The notes under the pieces were generated by a model, which did not search any database, was not told the origin of the DNA, and saw nothing but the letters and a program-made list of their open reading frames with translations. Made by a program: the position numbers and the translations under genes. A stretch of DNA of 62,667 nt from Acidimicrobiaceae bacterium (GTDB lineage: Bacteria; Actinomycetota; Acidimicrobiia; Acidimicrobiales; Poriferisodalaceae), in the NCBI GenBank assembly GCA_026713105.1, contig JAPOPC010000091.1:1-62667 (forward strand), in the 5' to 3' direction. Below, piece after piece: positions 42,814-53,835 of this stretch (the stretch's first letter is position 1; every line of letters starts with the position of its first letter).

Positions 42814-44760
42814 TCAGCCTTGACAATCGCCGTCAGTGCACCAGATCTGCGCGACATGGTGCGCTCCCGCGTTCACAGCGAAAGCGCCGACGTCGCTGCC
42901 CGGGATCGGCAGGTCGGTGATGTTGCGCACCCACGGGTTGGCGATGACACCCCACAGCGTCCAGTGGGTCCACAGGTTCCAGACATTGCGGCCGAAGGCC
43001 CGGTTCACCTCTTCCGCCGCTTCACGGCGAGCCTCCGGGTCGGGATTGTGGCGAATGACGTCGTACGCAGCATCGATGGCAGGGTCGGTGAAACGCCCGA
43101 CGTTGAAGGCCAGCTCCGGCACCCTGGGATCGATGGGCAACGCGGTTGCCGAGTTCCACCACAGCCACAGCTCGATCGGATCCACCCCGCCATAAGCCCG
43201 CAAGGCCATCATCTCGAAGATGCCGGCCAGCGCCAGGCCGAAGTACTGGCCCTGCTCAATGGGCTGGATCGTCACCGCCAGCTCGTCGCCGAAGACATCG
43301 GTCCACATGGCCAAGACGAGTTCGTTGGACTCGACATTGAAGGGATCATTGGTGGTGTTGAAACCGAACGTCACCGGATTCTGGCCGCTGTCGGTCTTGC
43401 ACTGCTCGAAGGCCGCCGCGGCAGCCTCGGGGTCGTAGGTCGGGTAGCCCGAGTCTTCCAAGTAGCCCATGCTGCCGGGCGGGAATGGCCCGTTCGCCGG
43501 CCTCACCAGGCCTCCGAGGCGCTCCTCGACGAATCGCTCGCCGTCGAAGGCATGCGCCAATGCCTTACGGCAGCTCAGATGCACCAGCGGGTTGGACGCA
43601 TTGAGCCCCAGCGGGTCCATCTCGATCGGCTCGTCGAGGCCTCGAACCTCGCTCAGGACCGGATTCACCCCGGCCGCAACGTTCATGACGTTGAAGTTGG
43701 TCTCGCCGAAGTCGTTGGCCTGCAGCGTGACGAAGTCGGGGTCGCGCTCGTACTTGGCGATCTCATCAGCGTTCGACGTGTGCATGAGGTCGAATTGGCC
43801 CCCTCTCAACCCGTTGGAACGGCCCGTGATGTCGGCTGCCACGACGAATTCGATCTCGTCCAGGTACGGCAGGTTCTCGCCGGTGATGCCGTTGGGGCCA
43901 CGCCAGTAATCGGGATTGCGCTCTGCGATGAAGCTGTTGCCGTTGCCGGGCGTGTACTCCACGAACCTGAATGCCCCCAACCCCACCGGTGCCGACGGAT
44001 CGCCCGTGGCCGAGGCGAGACCCGCAGCCCGCTCATCGGCGCTCAGAGGCGAGAACGGCGAGGAGTACAGCGGGTTGTTGGGCAGTGTCTCCAGCCACGC
44101 CGGTGAGAACATGAAGCCGCAGCCGTTCTCCCTCGACGCGGGACCCGGCCCCGTCGCGAACGGGATGGACGTCTCGTAGTAGAGGTACTGGCCTTCGCCC
44201 CAGACGTCTTCGATGCCCAGGTAGCCGGGCCCGATCTGCTGGCTGAAGCGACACAGGTTGATGTTGTACGCCATCGCCTCGCCGGTCAGCGGGGTGCCGT
44301 CGTGGAACGTGATCCCGTCACGGACCTTCAGCGTCCACATCAAGAAGTCTTCGCTGGGAGTTTCGGACTCCACGAGATACGGCACGATGTCGCCTTTGGC
44401 ATCGGTGACATACATCGATTCGGTGATCGCCCGCATGATCATGCGGCAACTGATGGCGCAGAGCGCGGCGTAGGGCGCGAACGGGTTCGCCGTGTCGGCC
44501 TCGATGCCGTACACCAGCCGGCCGCCGTGGACAGGACCGGTCGAGTCGTCACGGACGTCCTCGCCCGTCGCCTCGCCGGCCTCGCGCGCGGCAACGATCT
44601 CTTCGGTCGCAGGGTCGTCAGGTGCCGCCGCGGTCCCAGCAGTGGATTCGACCCCGGCGTCGGCCCCGGGATCGCCCTCGACCGGGCTGTCGCTGCCAGC
44701 GCAGGCGACAGCAATCAGCGCGAACGCCGCGGCAACTGCTACCAGCCGCGCCCGTGCCAA
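42814..44760 (-). CDS. Family 5 extracellular solute-binding lipoprotein 1
   Basis: A 648-residue lipoprotein: short basic start, hydrophobic stretch and lipobox IAVAC for lipid anchoring. A Glu/Ala/Thr-rich linker precedes an SBP_bac_5 domain with GRLVYGIEADTANPF, WTLKVRDGITFHDGTPLTGE and NPDYWRGPNG. It captures peptides or related compounds outside the cell for the permease genes just downstream. Start TTG 44760 has GGGAGACGG upstream. It is a close paralogue of the next gene upstream, and the two are separated by 31 nt. Confidence 0.9.
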   Translation of the reverse strand: MARARLVAVAAAFALIAVACAGSDSPVEGDPGADAGVESTAGTAAAPDDPATEEIVAAREAGEATGEDVRDDSTGPVHGGRLVYGIEADTANPFAPYAALCAISCRMIMRAITESMYVTDAKGDIVPYLVESETPSEDFLMWTLKVRDGITFHDGTPLTGEAMAYNINLCRFSQQIGPGYLGIEDVWGEGQYLYYETSIPFATGPGPASRENGCGFMFSPAWLETLPNNPLYSSPFSPLSADERAAGLASATGDPSAPVGLGAFRFVEYTPGNGNSFIAERNPDYWRGPNGITGENLPYLDEIEFVVAADITGRSNGLRGGQFDLMHTSNADEIAKYERDPDFVTLQANDFGETNFNVMNVAAGVNPVLSEVRGLDEPIEMDPLGLNASNPLVHLSCRKALAHAFDGERFVEERLGGLVRPANGPFPPGSMGYLEDSGYPTYDPEAAAAAFEQCKTDSGQNPVTFGFNTTNDPFNVESNELVLAMWTDVFGDELAVTIQPIEQGQYFGLALAGIFEMMALRAYGGVDPIELWLWWNSATALPIDPRVPELAFNVGRFTDPAIDAAYDVIRHNPDPEARREAAEEVNRAFGRNVWNLWTHWTLWGVIANPWVRNITDLPIPGSDVGAFAVNAGAHHVAQIWCTDGDCQG

Positions 44761-44791
44761 TTGCCGTCTCCCGTGCCTTCAGTTGGTGTGC

Positions 44792-46825
44792 TCAGCCCTG
44801 GCAATTGCCGTCAGTGCACCAGATCTGTCCCAGATGGTGCTTGCCCGAGATCACCGGGAACGTGTTCTCGGCGTTGCCCGGAATCGGCAGGTCGGTGATG
44901 TTCTGCACCCGCGGGTTGGCGATGATGCCCCACAGCGTCCAATACGTCCACAGATTCCAGACGTTCGCGGCGAACGCCCGGTTGACCGCCTCGGCTGCGG
45001 CTTGCCGCGCCGCCGGGTCGGGGACGTGCCGGATGACGTTGAGCGCATCGAAGATTGCGGGGTCCAGGAATCGTCCGAAGTTCAGTGCCAACTCGGGCAC
45101 CGACGGGTCGACCGGGCTCGCGGTGAACGGACTCCACCAGTACCACTGCTCGGAGGGGTCCACACCGCCGTGGTTCCGCCAACCCTGCATCTGGAAGACG
45201 CCGACGAGCGCCAGGTTGATGTACTGGCCCTGCTCGATCGGTGCGATCGACACCGCCAGCTCGTCGCCGAAGGCGTCGCTCCACATGGACACGATCAGCT
45301 CGTTGGACTCCACGTTGAATGCGTCGTTGGTGGTGTTGAACGCAAAGGCCACCGGATTCTGGCCGCTGTCGGCCTTGCACTGCTCGAACTCTGCCTGTGC
45401 AGCGTCGAGGTCATAGGACGGATAGCCCGAGTCCTCCAGGTAGCCGATGCTGCCGGGCGGGAACGGACCGTTGGCCACCTTGACCAGGCCCTGGTGCCGC
45501 TCGTTGGCGAAGCGTTCGCCGTCGAAGGCGTGCGCGAGTGCCTTGCGGCAGCTCAGATGCACCAGCGGGTTGGTGGCGTTGAGCCCCAGCGGATCCATCG
45601 GAATCGGCTCTTCTGCGCCCCGCACGGCCTGCAGCCACGGGTTGACGCCAGATGCGACGTTGATGAGGTTGTGGCTGGTCTCGCCGAAGTTGTTCGCCTG
45701 CAGCGTCACAAAGTCGGTATCGCCCTCGTACTTGGAAATCTCGTCCGCGTTCGCAGTGTGGATGATGTCGAACTGGCCGGCCTTCAGACCGTTCGAGCGG
45801 CCCTGGATGTCCACGGCCACCACGAACTCGATCTCGTCCAGGTACGGCAGCTCCTCGCCGGTGATGCCGTTGGGGCCTCGCCAGTAGTCGGGGTTTCGCT
45901 CCGCGATGAAGCTGTTGCCGTTGCCGGGCGTGTAGCTCACGAACCTGAAGGCACCCAGCCCGACGGGAGCGGAAGGATCACCACTGGCGCTGGCCCGGGC
46001 GGCCTCCCTGGCTTCAGCAGGCAGGGGCGATGCCGGCGACACGTACAGCGGGTTGTTCGGCAGCGTCTCCAGCCAGGCCGGCGAGAACATCTGGCCGCAC
46101 GTTTCCGCACGTCCTCCAGGCCCTGGGCCGGGTGCCAGCGGCTGGCCTGGGCTGGCGGTGACCGTGACTGTCTGGCCCTCGCCGGTGACGTCGGCGATGC
46201 CGAGGAACGCTGGACCCGTGAGCTGGCTGAGGCGGCACAGGTTGATGTTGTAGGCCACGGCCTCGCCGGTCAGCGGCGTCCCATCGTGGAACGTGATGCC
46301 GTCGCGGATCTTCAGCGTCCACACCGAGTAGTCCTCGTTCGGAGCCTCGGACTCCACCAGGTACGGCACGATCTCGCCGTCGGAGTCGGTGATGTAGAGC
46401 GAATCAGTGACTGCCCGGAAGATCATTCGGCAGCTGATGGCGCATGACGAGGCGTAATGCACGAACGGGTTAGCGGTGTCGGCCTCGATGCCGTACACGA
46501 GCCTGCCGCCGTGGACGGGACCGGTCTCGGTCTCACGGACGTCTTCGCCGGTGGCTTCACCGGATTCGCGAGCTTCGACGACCTCCTCCTGCTCTTGGGA
46601 CACGGTGGTGGCAGGCGCCGATTCGCCTGCCTCGGTCGTTTCGGGCTCGGGTGCCACGCCCTCGCCGGTGTCACCGCCGTCATCTCCGCCACCACACGCA
46701 ACGGCGATGAGTGCAAACGCCGCGACCACCACGCCGAGCCGCCAGCGCAGCGGCCGTCGGGAACGGGAGCGTCGTGGCTCACTCGTACGTTCGTCGGCGT
46801 CGCGCCGCGATGTGCCTGTGTGCAT
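44792..46825 (-). CDS. Family 5 extracellular solute-binding lipoprotein 2
   Basis: A 677-residue paralogue of the neighbouring binding protein. The signal peptide is longer and arginine-rich (RRSRSRRPLRWRLG), followed by the lipobox LIAVAC. The domain shows the same landmarks: GRLVYGIEADTANPF, GITFHDGTPLTGEAVAYNIN, NPDYWRGPNGITGEELPY, and a C-terminal VWNLWTYWTLWGI. As the first gene of the ABC operon it probably sets expression level. Having two binding proteins for one permease suggests two ligand ranges (inference). ATG 46825; a slightly shorter start is possible because the first 25 residues are very polar. Confidence 0.9.
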   Translation of the reverse strand: MHTGTSRRDADERTSEPRRSRSRRPLRWRLGVVVAAFALIAVACGGGDDGGDTGEGVAPEPETTEAGESAPATTVSQEQEEVVEARESGEATGEDVRETETGPVHGGRLVYGIEADTANPFVHYASSCAISCRMIFRAVTDSLYITDSDGEIVPYLVESEAPNEDYSVWTLKIRDGITFHDGTPLTGEAVAYNINLCRLSQLTGPAFLGIADVTGEGQTVTVTASPGQPLAPGPGPGGRAETCGQMFSPAWLETLPNNPLYVSPASPLPAEAREAARASASGDPSAPVGLGAFRFVSYTPGNGNSFIAERNPDYWRGPNGITGEELPYLDEIEFVVAVDIQGRSNGLKAGQFDIIHTANADEISKYEGDTDFVTLQANNFGETSHNLINVASGVNPWLQAVRGAEEPIPMDPLGLNATNPLVHLSCRKALAHAFDGERFANERHQGLVKVANGPFPPGSIGYLEDSGYPSYDLDAAQAEFEQCKADSGQNPVAFAFNTTNDAFNVESNELIVSMWSDAFGDELAVSIAPIEQGQYINLALVGVFQMQGWRNHGGVDPSEQWYWWSPFTASPVDPSVPELALNFGRFLDPAIFDALNVIRHVPDPAARQAAAEAVNRAFAANVWNLWTYWTLWGIIANPRVQNITDLPIPGNAENTFPVISGKHHLGQIWCTDGNCQG

Positions 46826-46928
46826 GGTGGATGACCTTCCCCAACTGCGCCACTGCGGCGCCCTTTGCGCAAACTACTAGCCCTTGGCCGTGCCACTGAC
46901 CTATCCCCTCGCCGGCACTCAAGCCCGG

Positions 46929-46934
46929 TACGGT
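46929..46934 (+). promoter_or_regulatory. TACGGT -10 element of tRNA-Met
   Basis: TACGGT ends 6 nt before the first base of the tRNA, the spacing expected between a -10 hexamer and +1. It anchors the reading of the same hexamer elsewhere in the window as a -10. Confidence 0.5.
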
Positions 46935-46940
46935 GCAGCC

Positions 46941-47013
46941 GGGCCGGTAGCTCAGTGGTCAGAGCAGGCGACTCATAATCGCTGGGTCGTGGGTTCGATC
47001 CCCACCCGGCCCA
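46941..47013 (+). tRNA. tRNA-Met (CAT)
   Basis: A 73-nt cloverleaf with acceptor stem GGGCCGG/CCGGCCC and discriminator A. The D-arm is GCTC..GAGC, the anticodon CAT is at 46974-46976 in the loop CTCATAA, and the T-loop is GGGTTCGATCCCC. No CCA is encoded. CTCATAA suggests elongator tRNA-Met, but tRNA-Ile2 (lysidine-modified CAT) cannot be excluded by eye. Confidence 0.9.
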
Positions 47014-47116
47014 CACGGCGTCGGCGCACACTTTGCGCACCCTCAGCAGCGCAACTCGGCGCGGCCGACTCAGTATCGTTGCTCCCCACGTTCGGGTCCT
47101 CCTAGGGCCCGTTCGG

Positions 47117-47189
47117 TCCGGGGTAGCTCAGTTGGCAGAGCAGCGGACTGTTAATCCGTTTGTCGTGGGTTCGAGCCCCACCCCCGGAG
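47117..47189 (+). tRNA. tRNA-Asn (GTT)
   Basis: A 73-nt cloverleaf with acceptor stem TCCGGGG/CCCCGGA and discriminator G. The anticodon GTT is at 47150-47152 and the T-arm is GTGGGTTCGAGCCCCAC. No CCA is encoded. It lies 5 nt from the 3' end of dnaG on the other strand. A TTGCTC/TAGGGC pair with an 18-nt spacer upstream is a weak promoter candidate. Confidence 0.92.
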
Positions 47190-47194
47190 CACCC

Positions 47195-49279
47195 TCACTC
47201 CACCGCGGCCGCCTCTTCTTCGCCGGCCGTAACTGCGTCGGCGGGCTCCGACCCTGTCAGCTCTGATTCGGCAGAGGGCTGCGCGCTACGGACTGAATGC
47301 ACCCAGCTCACGACGGATTGTGCGGCGCCGACACGCACCGAGGCATCGAGCAGTTCGGACTCCCGGTCGAGCAGCCATCTCAGCAATTGCTCGATGTTCG
47401 CATTGTTGCGATCGAGCTCGATATGCGGCCCGTCCACGCTCCCGCCCACGCTGCGACGCGTTGCCCGCACGAAGTGACGCAACGCCATCGTCGCCCGGTC
47501 GATGGCCTCCGCTGTGCTCACCGTCGCACCTAGTTTCTCGCCGGCAGCAAGCAATTCGACGGCAGAGTCGTCGGGGTCGTCGCCAACATGGGCACCGGCA
47601 CAGATACGGTCGAATGCTTCCGCTCCTGCTGGTGTGGCGAAGAGCTCACGCACCAGCAGGTCCTCCGCATTGCCTTGCGGGGCAAGTGCTGCAGCCAGCA
47701 GGCTGACGTCGTCGGCCGCCCGCTGCTGCGGGCTCTTGGCGCGCACCGCACCGGCGCCTCGCCCGCGCCGGTGGGGCTGCGATCCGGCGGTGCTCGCCAC
47801 TCCGGCTTCGCCTGGGTAGTCGCTTTCGTAGGTACCGCTGTCGTAAGACTCGTGGTAGTCCTCCCCCGGATCGGGCGGAGGCGGGGCGTCTGCGTACGGG
47901 TCGGATGCCGCGGGTGGCAAGCGATCTTCCAGACCTCGCCGAGCCGCGTCGACGCGTTCGCGAAAGCTGCCGACGTCCATCGGAATACCGCCCGCGATCG
48001 GCTCGAGATCGCTGTCCAGCAAGACTTCCGCCGGATACACAGCGAAGACCTGGGCCGCTTCGTCGGCTGCGCGGTCACGCCCGGCAGGGCTGTCGAGATC
48101 GGCCCGCTCCAGGATCCGTTCGGCCCGGAACGTGTGCAGCGGCTGGGCCTCGTCTAGCGCTGCGCGCAGAGCCGGCGGGTTGGACGCTGCCAAATCGCCG
48201 GGGTCGGCACCAGCCGGCAGCTTCGCCACGAATGCGTCGAGCCCGTAGGCGCGCTCCCATTGATGCACGCGCTCGGCGGCAGTCTGACCTGCGGCGTCAG
48301 CGTCGAAGGCCAGCACGATGCGCTTGGCCGACCGCGAGAGCAATTCAGCGTGCTGCGCAGTCAGGGCAGTGCCGCAGGTGGCGACCGCCTCGGAGATGCC
48401 CGCCAGGTCGCAGCCGATGACATCGGTATGGCCCTCGCACACCACGATGCGTTCAGTGGTGCGCGCCGCCTGCTTTGCCAAATGCAGCCCGTAGAGCACC
48501 TTACTCTTGTCATAGACCGCTGTGCCGGCGGTGTTCTTGTACTTGGGGCCCTTCGGCGGCGGCTCATCGGGGCGAGGCAGGACCCGCCCGGCGAAGCTGA
48601 CCACCCGGCCGCTGGCATCACAGATGGGGAACATCACGCGGTCCCGGAAGAAATCCGACGCCTGGTCCCCATCCCCGTCAGCGTCCTCGCCCTCCTTGGC
48701 TTGGCTGGCTCGCCGCGACTCGGTGTAAGCCAGACCGGCTGCTGCCAGCAGCGGCGCTGCAGCATCGAGGTGTCTGCACAGCGCATCCCACAGCGGTGGT
48801 GCGTACCCAAGCCGCCACTTGACAACGGTGTCGCGGTCGTAACCGCGCCGACGCAGGTACGCACGTGCTTCACCGGCATCAGCGCTACTCATCAGGCGCT
48901 CGTGGTAGTAGCAGGCCGCCCTTTCGAGCAGGTCGAGCAGTTCCTTGCGACGCTGGTTGGCACGCTGCGCGCCGGGCGCGTCGTAGGTCAGGGTGATGTT
49001 TGCTGCTGCCGCCAGTTGCTCGACGGCGTCAGTGAAGTCCAAGTGCTCGGTTTCGCGCAGGAACGTGATGGCATCGCCGGAGGCCTTGCAGCCGAAGCAG
49101 TGATAGAAGCCGTCGGTGCCGCTGACGCTGAACGACGGCGTCTTCTCGGTATGAAACGGGCACAGCCCGACATGGCGGCTGCCGGAACGTTTCAAACTGA
49201 CCCGGCGTCCGATGAGCGCGACGAGATCAGTCGCCTCGCGCACACGCTGCACGTCGGAATCCCGAATACTCATGTTCAC
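47195..49279 (-). CDS. dnaG: DNA primase
   Basis: A 694-residue primase making RNA primers for replication. The CHC2 zinc finger is at residues 40-64 (C40, H43, C61, C64, in CPFHTEKTPSFSVSG). The catalytic core and TOPRIM domain show VVCEGHTDVIGCDLAG and LAFDADAAGQTAAER. The C-terminal region contains a Pro/Asp/Tyr-rich, probably disordered segment (about 475-530) before the DnaB-interaction-type helical end. ATG 49279 and ATG 49273 are both possible. It lies downstream of the PPDK-like gene on the same strand. Confidence 0.96.
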   Translation of the reverse strand: MNMSIRDSDVQRVREATDLVALIGRRVSLKRSGSRHVGLCPFHTEKTPSFSVSGTDGFYHCFGCKASGDAITFLRETEHLDFTDAVEQLAAAANITLTYDAPGAQRANQRRKELLDLLERAACYYHERLMSSADAGEARAYLRRRGYDRDTVVKWRLGYAPPLWDALCRHLDAAAPLLAAAGLAYTESRRASQAKEGEDADGDGDQASDFFRDRVMFPICDASGRVVSFAGRVLPRPDEPPPKGPKYKNTAGTAVYDKSKVLYGLHLAKQAARTTERIVVCEGHTDVIGCDLAGISEAVATCGTALTAQHAELLSRSAKRIVLAFDADAAGQTAAERVHQWERAYGLDAFVAKLPAGADPGDLAASNPPALRAALDEAQPLHTFRAERILERADLDSPAGRDRAADEAAQVFAVYPAEVLLDSDLEPIAGGIPMDVGSFRERVDAARRGLEDRLPPAASDPYADAPPPPDPGEDYHESYDSGTYESDYPGEAGVASTAGSQPHRRGRGAGAVRAKSPQQRAADDVSLLAAALAPQGNAEDLLVRELFATPAGAEAFDRICAGAHVGDDPDDSAVELLAAGEKLGATVSTAEAIDRATMALRHFVRATRRSVGGSVDGPHIELDRNNANIEQLLRWLLDRESELLDASVRVGAAQSVVSWVHSVRSAQPSAESELTGSEPADAVTAGEEEAAAVE

Positions 49280-49344
49280 TGCGACGCTAACGATTCGTCA
49301 GCGATCAGGCAGCCCCGGCCCGCACCCCGATTCCGGACTCGCGC

Positions 49345-50892
<1,548 letters not shown>

Positions 50893-50933
50893 CCCAACCC
50901 CCGCGCGCGCCAGCTCGTCGCTGAATCGTGCCG

Positions 50934-52307
50934 CTAGAGATCCAAGCGGCTTGCGAGATGGTCTACTAGCGACGCGATCGGCACCCGGTCCTGGGCCATC
51001 GTGTCGCGGTCACGCACGGTCACGCAGCGGTCGTCGATGGACTCGAAGTCGACCGTGACGCACAGCGGCGTGCCGATCTCGTCCTGGCGGCGGTAGCGGC
51101 GCCCGATGGCCTGGGTCTCGTCGTAGTCGCACATCCAGTGCGGTTGGCACATCGCCAGCACCTCGCCGGCCAGCGCCCCCAACGGCTCCTTGCGCGACAG
51201 CGGCAGCACCGCCACCTTGTAGGGCGCAAGCCGGGGGTGCAGCCCCAGCACCGTGCGCAGATCGTCATTGACGGTTTCTTCCCGGTATGCGGCGAGCAGA
51301 AACGCCATGAGCGCCCTGGTCGCTCCAGCCGCGGGTTCGATCACGTGCGGCACATATCGATCGCCGCTGGCCTGGTCGAAGTACTCCAGCTTCTGGCCCG
51401 AATGGGAGGCGTGCTGGCGCAGGTCGTAATCGCCGCGGTTGGCCACGCCCTCGAGCTCGCCCCAGCCCCACGGGAACAAGAACTCAACATCGCTCGTGCC
51501 GCTGGAGTAGTGGCTGAGCTCGTCGGCATCGTGAGGCCGCAGCCGCAGGTGAGTCGCGGGGATGCCCAAGTCGACGTACCACTGGTACCGATCGGCCAGC
51601 CAGAACTCGTACCACTGCTGTGCCTCAGCGGGCGGGACAAAGAACTCCAGCTCCATCTGCTCGAACTCGCGGGTCCGGAACACGAAGTTGCCCGGCGTGA
51701 TCTCGTTGCGGAACGACTTGCCTACCTGTGCGATGCCGAAGGGCGGTCGCTTGCGGCTGGTTTCCAGGATGTTCTTGAAATTCACGAACATGCCCTGGGC
51801 GGTCTCGGGCCGCAGGTATACCTCCGCGCCGGCGCCCTCGACCGGACCGGCCTGGGTGCGGAACATGAGATTGAAGGCGCGGGCCTCAGTGAAGGTGCCG
51901 CTCTCGCCGCAGTTGGGGCACTGGTCGGGGTCGTCGAGCTGGTCTTGGCGGTGGCGCGTCTTGCAGCTTGTGCAGTCCACCAGAGGGTCGCTGAAGTTCG
52001 TCAGGTGGCCCGAGGCCTCCCACACCTGGGGCGGACCCAAAATGGACGCATCGAGGCCCACCACGTCGCTGCGCATCTGAACCATCGAGCGCCACCAGGC
52101 GTCTTTCACGTTTCGCAGCAGCTGCGCACCGATCGGGCCGTAGTCGTACGCGCTGCGAAAGCCGCCGTAAATTTCCGCCGAGCCGAAGACGATGCCCCGG
52201 CGCTTGCAGAGGTTCACTATCTTGTCGAACAGCGCGGAATCGGCCGCGGGCTCGCAATCGGTGTCGGGCGCTGGCTCAGCGCTGGTGGGCGAAGTCACGG
52301 GCGGCAA
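50934..52307 (-). CDS. glyS: Glycyl-tRNA synthetase (class II, homodimer type)
   Basis: A 457-residue enzyme charging tRNA-Gly. Visible features are FDKIVNLCKRRGIVFGSAEIYGG, AYDYGPIGAQLLRNVK, a zinc-type site (CTSCKTRH then QCPNCGESG), YLRPETAQGMFVNFKN (motif 2 region), and SFRNEITPGNFVFRTREFEQMELEFF. The C-terminal anticodon-binding domain starts around VAVLPLSRKEPLG. The ATG 52307 context includes a short Thr/Ala-rich leader, so a slightly later start is possible. It is divergent from a small membrane protein. Confidence 0.95.
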   Translation of the reverse strand: MPPVTSPTSAEPAPDTDCEPAADSALFDKIVNLCKRRGIVFGSAEIYGGFRSAYDYGPIGAQLLRNVKDAWWRSMVQMRSDVVGLDASILGPPQVWEASGHLTNFSDPLVDCTSCKTRHRQDQLDDPDQCPNCGESGTFTEARAFNLMFRTQAGPVEGAGAEVYLRPETAQGMFVNFKNILETSRKRPPFGIAQVGKSFRNEITPGNFVFRTREFEQMELEFFVPPAEAQQWYEFWLADRYQWYVDLGIPATHLRLRPHDADELSHYSSGTSDVEFLFPWGWGELEGVANRGDYDLRQHASHSGQKLEYFDQASGDRYVPHVIEPAAGATRALMAFLLAAYREETVNDDLRTVLGLHPRLAPYKVAVLPLSRKEPLGALAGEVLAMCQPHWMCDYDETQAIGRRYRRQDEIGTPLCVTVDFESIDDRCVTVRDRDTMAQDRVPIASLVDHLASRLDL

Positions 52308-52408
52308 GGGTACTGAGGGTCTTGCGGGCCGCCGGGATGAATTTCGCCCGATCGGCCGGCCGGACCTCGTGCCCCGGCGAAAGGCCCGCGCTCATTAGCA
52401 TTGACGGC

Positions 52409-52843
52409 ATGCGGCTGCGTGACACCACCGTGGTCTTCCTGTGCGCCTTCTTGGGCATCGCGGTCTTGCTGGTGCCGATGCCAGTCTTCGGCGGTCCCTA
52501 TGAGGACATCCGGGAGGGCGAAGTCGACTGGACGTGCGCGATTCCGCCGCTGAGCCTGGCCCCGCCCGACGTGGATCTCGACGAGCTGCGTGATGCCATC
52601 TCAGCCGCTCATGTCACGGCTCGCACCACCGGCACCTTTTACGAACCGCCTGAGAGTCGGCACCCGCTGTGCCGCGGGCTGGCTCGCACCCAGGTAGTGC
52701 TGGGGCTGCTGGCGCTGGCCGGGGCGTTCTGGCGCGGCCGCAGGTGGTGGCGCTCGACGGCCGATACGCGTGCGGAAAAGCGCTTCAAGCGACTTCATGG
52801 CGCCGCCGAGAACCCACAGGGACGCTCCAGGATGTTCCGCTAG
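52409..52843 (+). CDS. Small membrane protein, unknown
   Basis: A 144-residue protein with an N-terminal membrane helix (VVFLCAFLGIAVLLVPMPVFG) and a second one (VVLGLLALAGAFW) followed by a basic tail (RGRRWWRSTADTRAEKRFKR). The part in between is extracytoplasmic by the positive-inside rule and holds two cysteines (DWTC and PLC), possibly a disulfide. No family is recognised. ATG 52409 was preferred to longer starts overlapping the glyS promoter. Confidence 0.6.
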   Translation: MRLRDTTVVFLCAFLGIAVLLVPMPVFGGPYEDIREGEVDWTCAIPPLSLAPPDVDLDELRDAISAAHVTARTTGTFYEPPESRHPLCRGLARTQVVLGLLALAGAFWRGRRWWRSTADTRAEKRFKRLHGAAENPQGRSRMFR

Positions 52844-52855
52844 ACGGATGCGTCC

Positions 52856-53007
52856 GCGGCGGAGGCGGCAGAACCCTCTGCTCCCGCGATCCGGCAAGCC
52901 CGAGATACGCACCTAACCGCATTTCTTTCCGACATCATCGGCTCATCACGTTGCGCCCGATAGGGAACCGGTCGCAACGTCGCAGAGTCTCCTGCCGCCT
53001 CCGCCGC
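52856..53007. repeat. Palindromic hairpin repeat, copy 2 (inverted)
   Basis: A perfect 16-bp inverted repeat (GCGGCGGAGGCGGCAG at 52856-52871, complement at 52992-53007). It has the same internal loop and 6-bp CTCTGC/GCAGAG stem as copy 1, but in opposite orientation and with about 70 nt more inside, including ACGTTGCG/CGCAACGT. It fills most of the gap between the small membrane protein and recO; no gene is seen there. Confidence 0.75.
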
Positions 53008-53045
53008 TATGGCGTCTGTGCCTTCTGGCGCATGTCTTTGGCCCC

Positions 53046-53762
53046 TCAGCGCAGCAAATCTGCGCTGCGAAGTCGCTTTTCCATGTGGTACTCCCACATG
53101 CGGGTGACGACTGCTGCGACCTCGTGGGTGTCGGAGGAGGGCTCTAGGTCAAGCACGGCATTCACCCGGCCTTCGGTGATCAAGCGCAGCATCGCGAGCG
53201 CCCCTGCTGAGAGCTGGCGGCCCCGCCGGTGGACTTCGCAGGTCACGCCGCCCTGTGCAGGGTCGAACGCCACGATGGGCGCGTCCTCGCAGCCGGTGCC
53301 CACCACGCAGCCCTCGAGCATCGGCGCGGTCCCCTCGTGGGCCAGCAGTCGCAGCAGGAATGCCGGCAGCAGCATCTCAGAGTGGGACTGGTCCAACCGG
53401 CGCAATGCTCCGGTGAGCATCTGGTAGGGCACGGGGTCGTCCCCACGATCGTGCACCGACTGGTCCACGGCCTCCACCAGCGTCATGGCGGTACCCAGCC
53501 GATCAAGGTCGGAGCGCAATGTCGGCCAGCGGTCGAGCGTCACCGCACCCGTGACGATGTCGAGCTCGCCCCGTCCCCGGTAGAGCTGCAGATCGACATG
53601 GCGCAACGGTTCGATGTGGCCGGCCAGCTTGCTGCGCGTCCGCCGAGATCCCTTCGCGACCGCACGCACCTTGCCGTGCTCGGAGGTGATGATCGTGATG
53701 ATCCGATCGGCCTCGCCGAGCTTGAAGGTGCGCAGCACCACTCCCCGGTCCCGGTATTGCAT
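53046..53762 (-). CDS. recO: DNA repair protein RecO
   Basis: A 238-residue RecO, which loads RecA at single-stranded gaps. The N-terminal OB fold reads RDRGVVLRTFKLGEADRI, then ITSEHGKVRAVAKGSRRTRSKLAG. The helical part has RLDQSHSEMLLPAFLLRLLAHEG. A Cys-rich zinc-binding-like segment (GTGCEDAP then GGVTCEVHRRG) is present but reduced compared with four-Cys relatives. It is followed about 70 nt upstream on the same strand by uppS, the frequent actinobacterial pairing. Confidence 0.93.
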   Translation of the reverse strand: MQYRDRGVVLRTFKLGEADRIITIITSEHGKVRAVAKGSRRTRSKLAGHIEPLRHVDLQLYRGRGELDIVTGAVTLDRWPTLRSDLDRLGTAMTLVEAVDQSVHDRGDDPVPYQMLTGALRRLDQSHSEMLLPAFLLRLLAHEGTAPMLEGCVVGTGCEDAPIVAFDPAQGGVTCEVHRRGRQLSAGALAMLRLITEGRVNAVLDLEPSSDTHEVAAVVTRMWEYHMEKRLRSADLLR

Positions 53763-53835
53763 CTGTGGGGGTATCCCCTTCGCTGTTTCGAGTGATGGCT
53801 GCGGCGGGTTGGTGCCGCAATGGGAGACGTGCGGG

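Noticed and set aside
44492..46447. A 651-codon plus-strand frame opposite the binding lipoproteins
   Set aside because: Spans two lipoprotein genes and their gap; no domain, only antisense openness.
52856..53007. Integron attC-like site
   Set aside because: The inverted repeats are perfect and GC-rich without the RYYYAAC/GTTRRRY core pair and no integrase is present; a REP/MITE-like repeat fits better.
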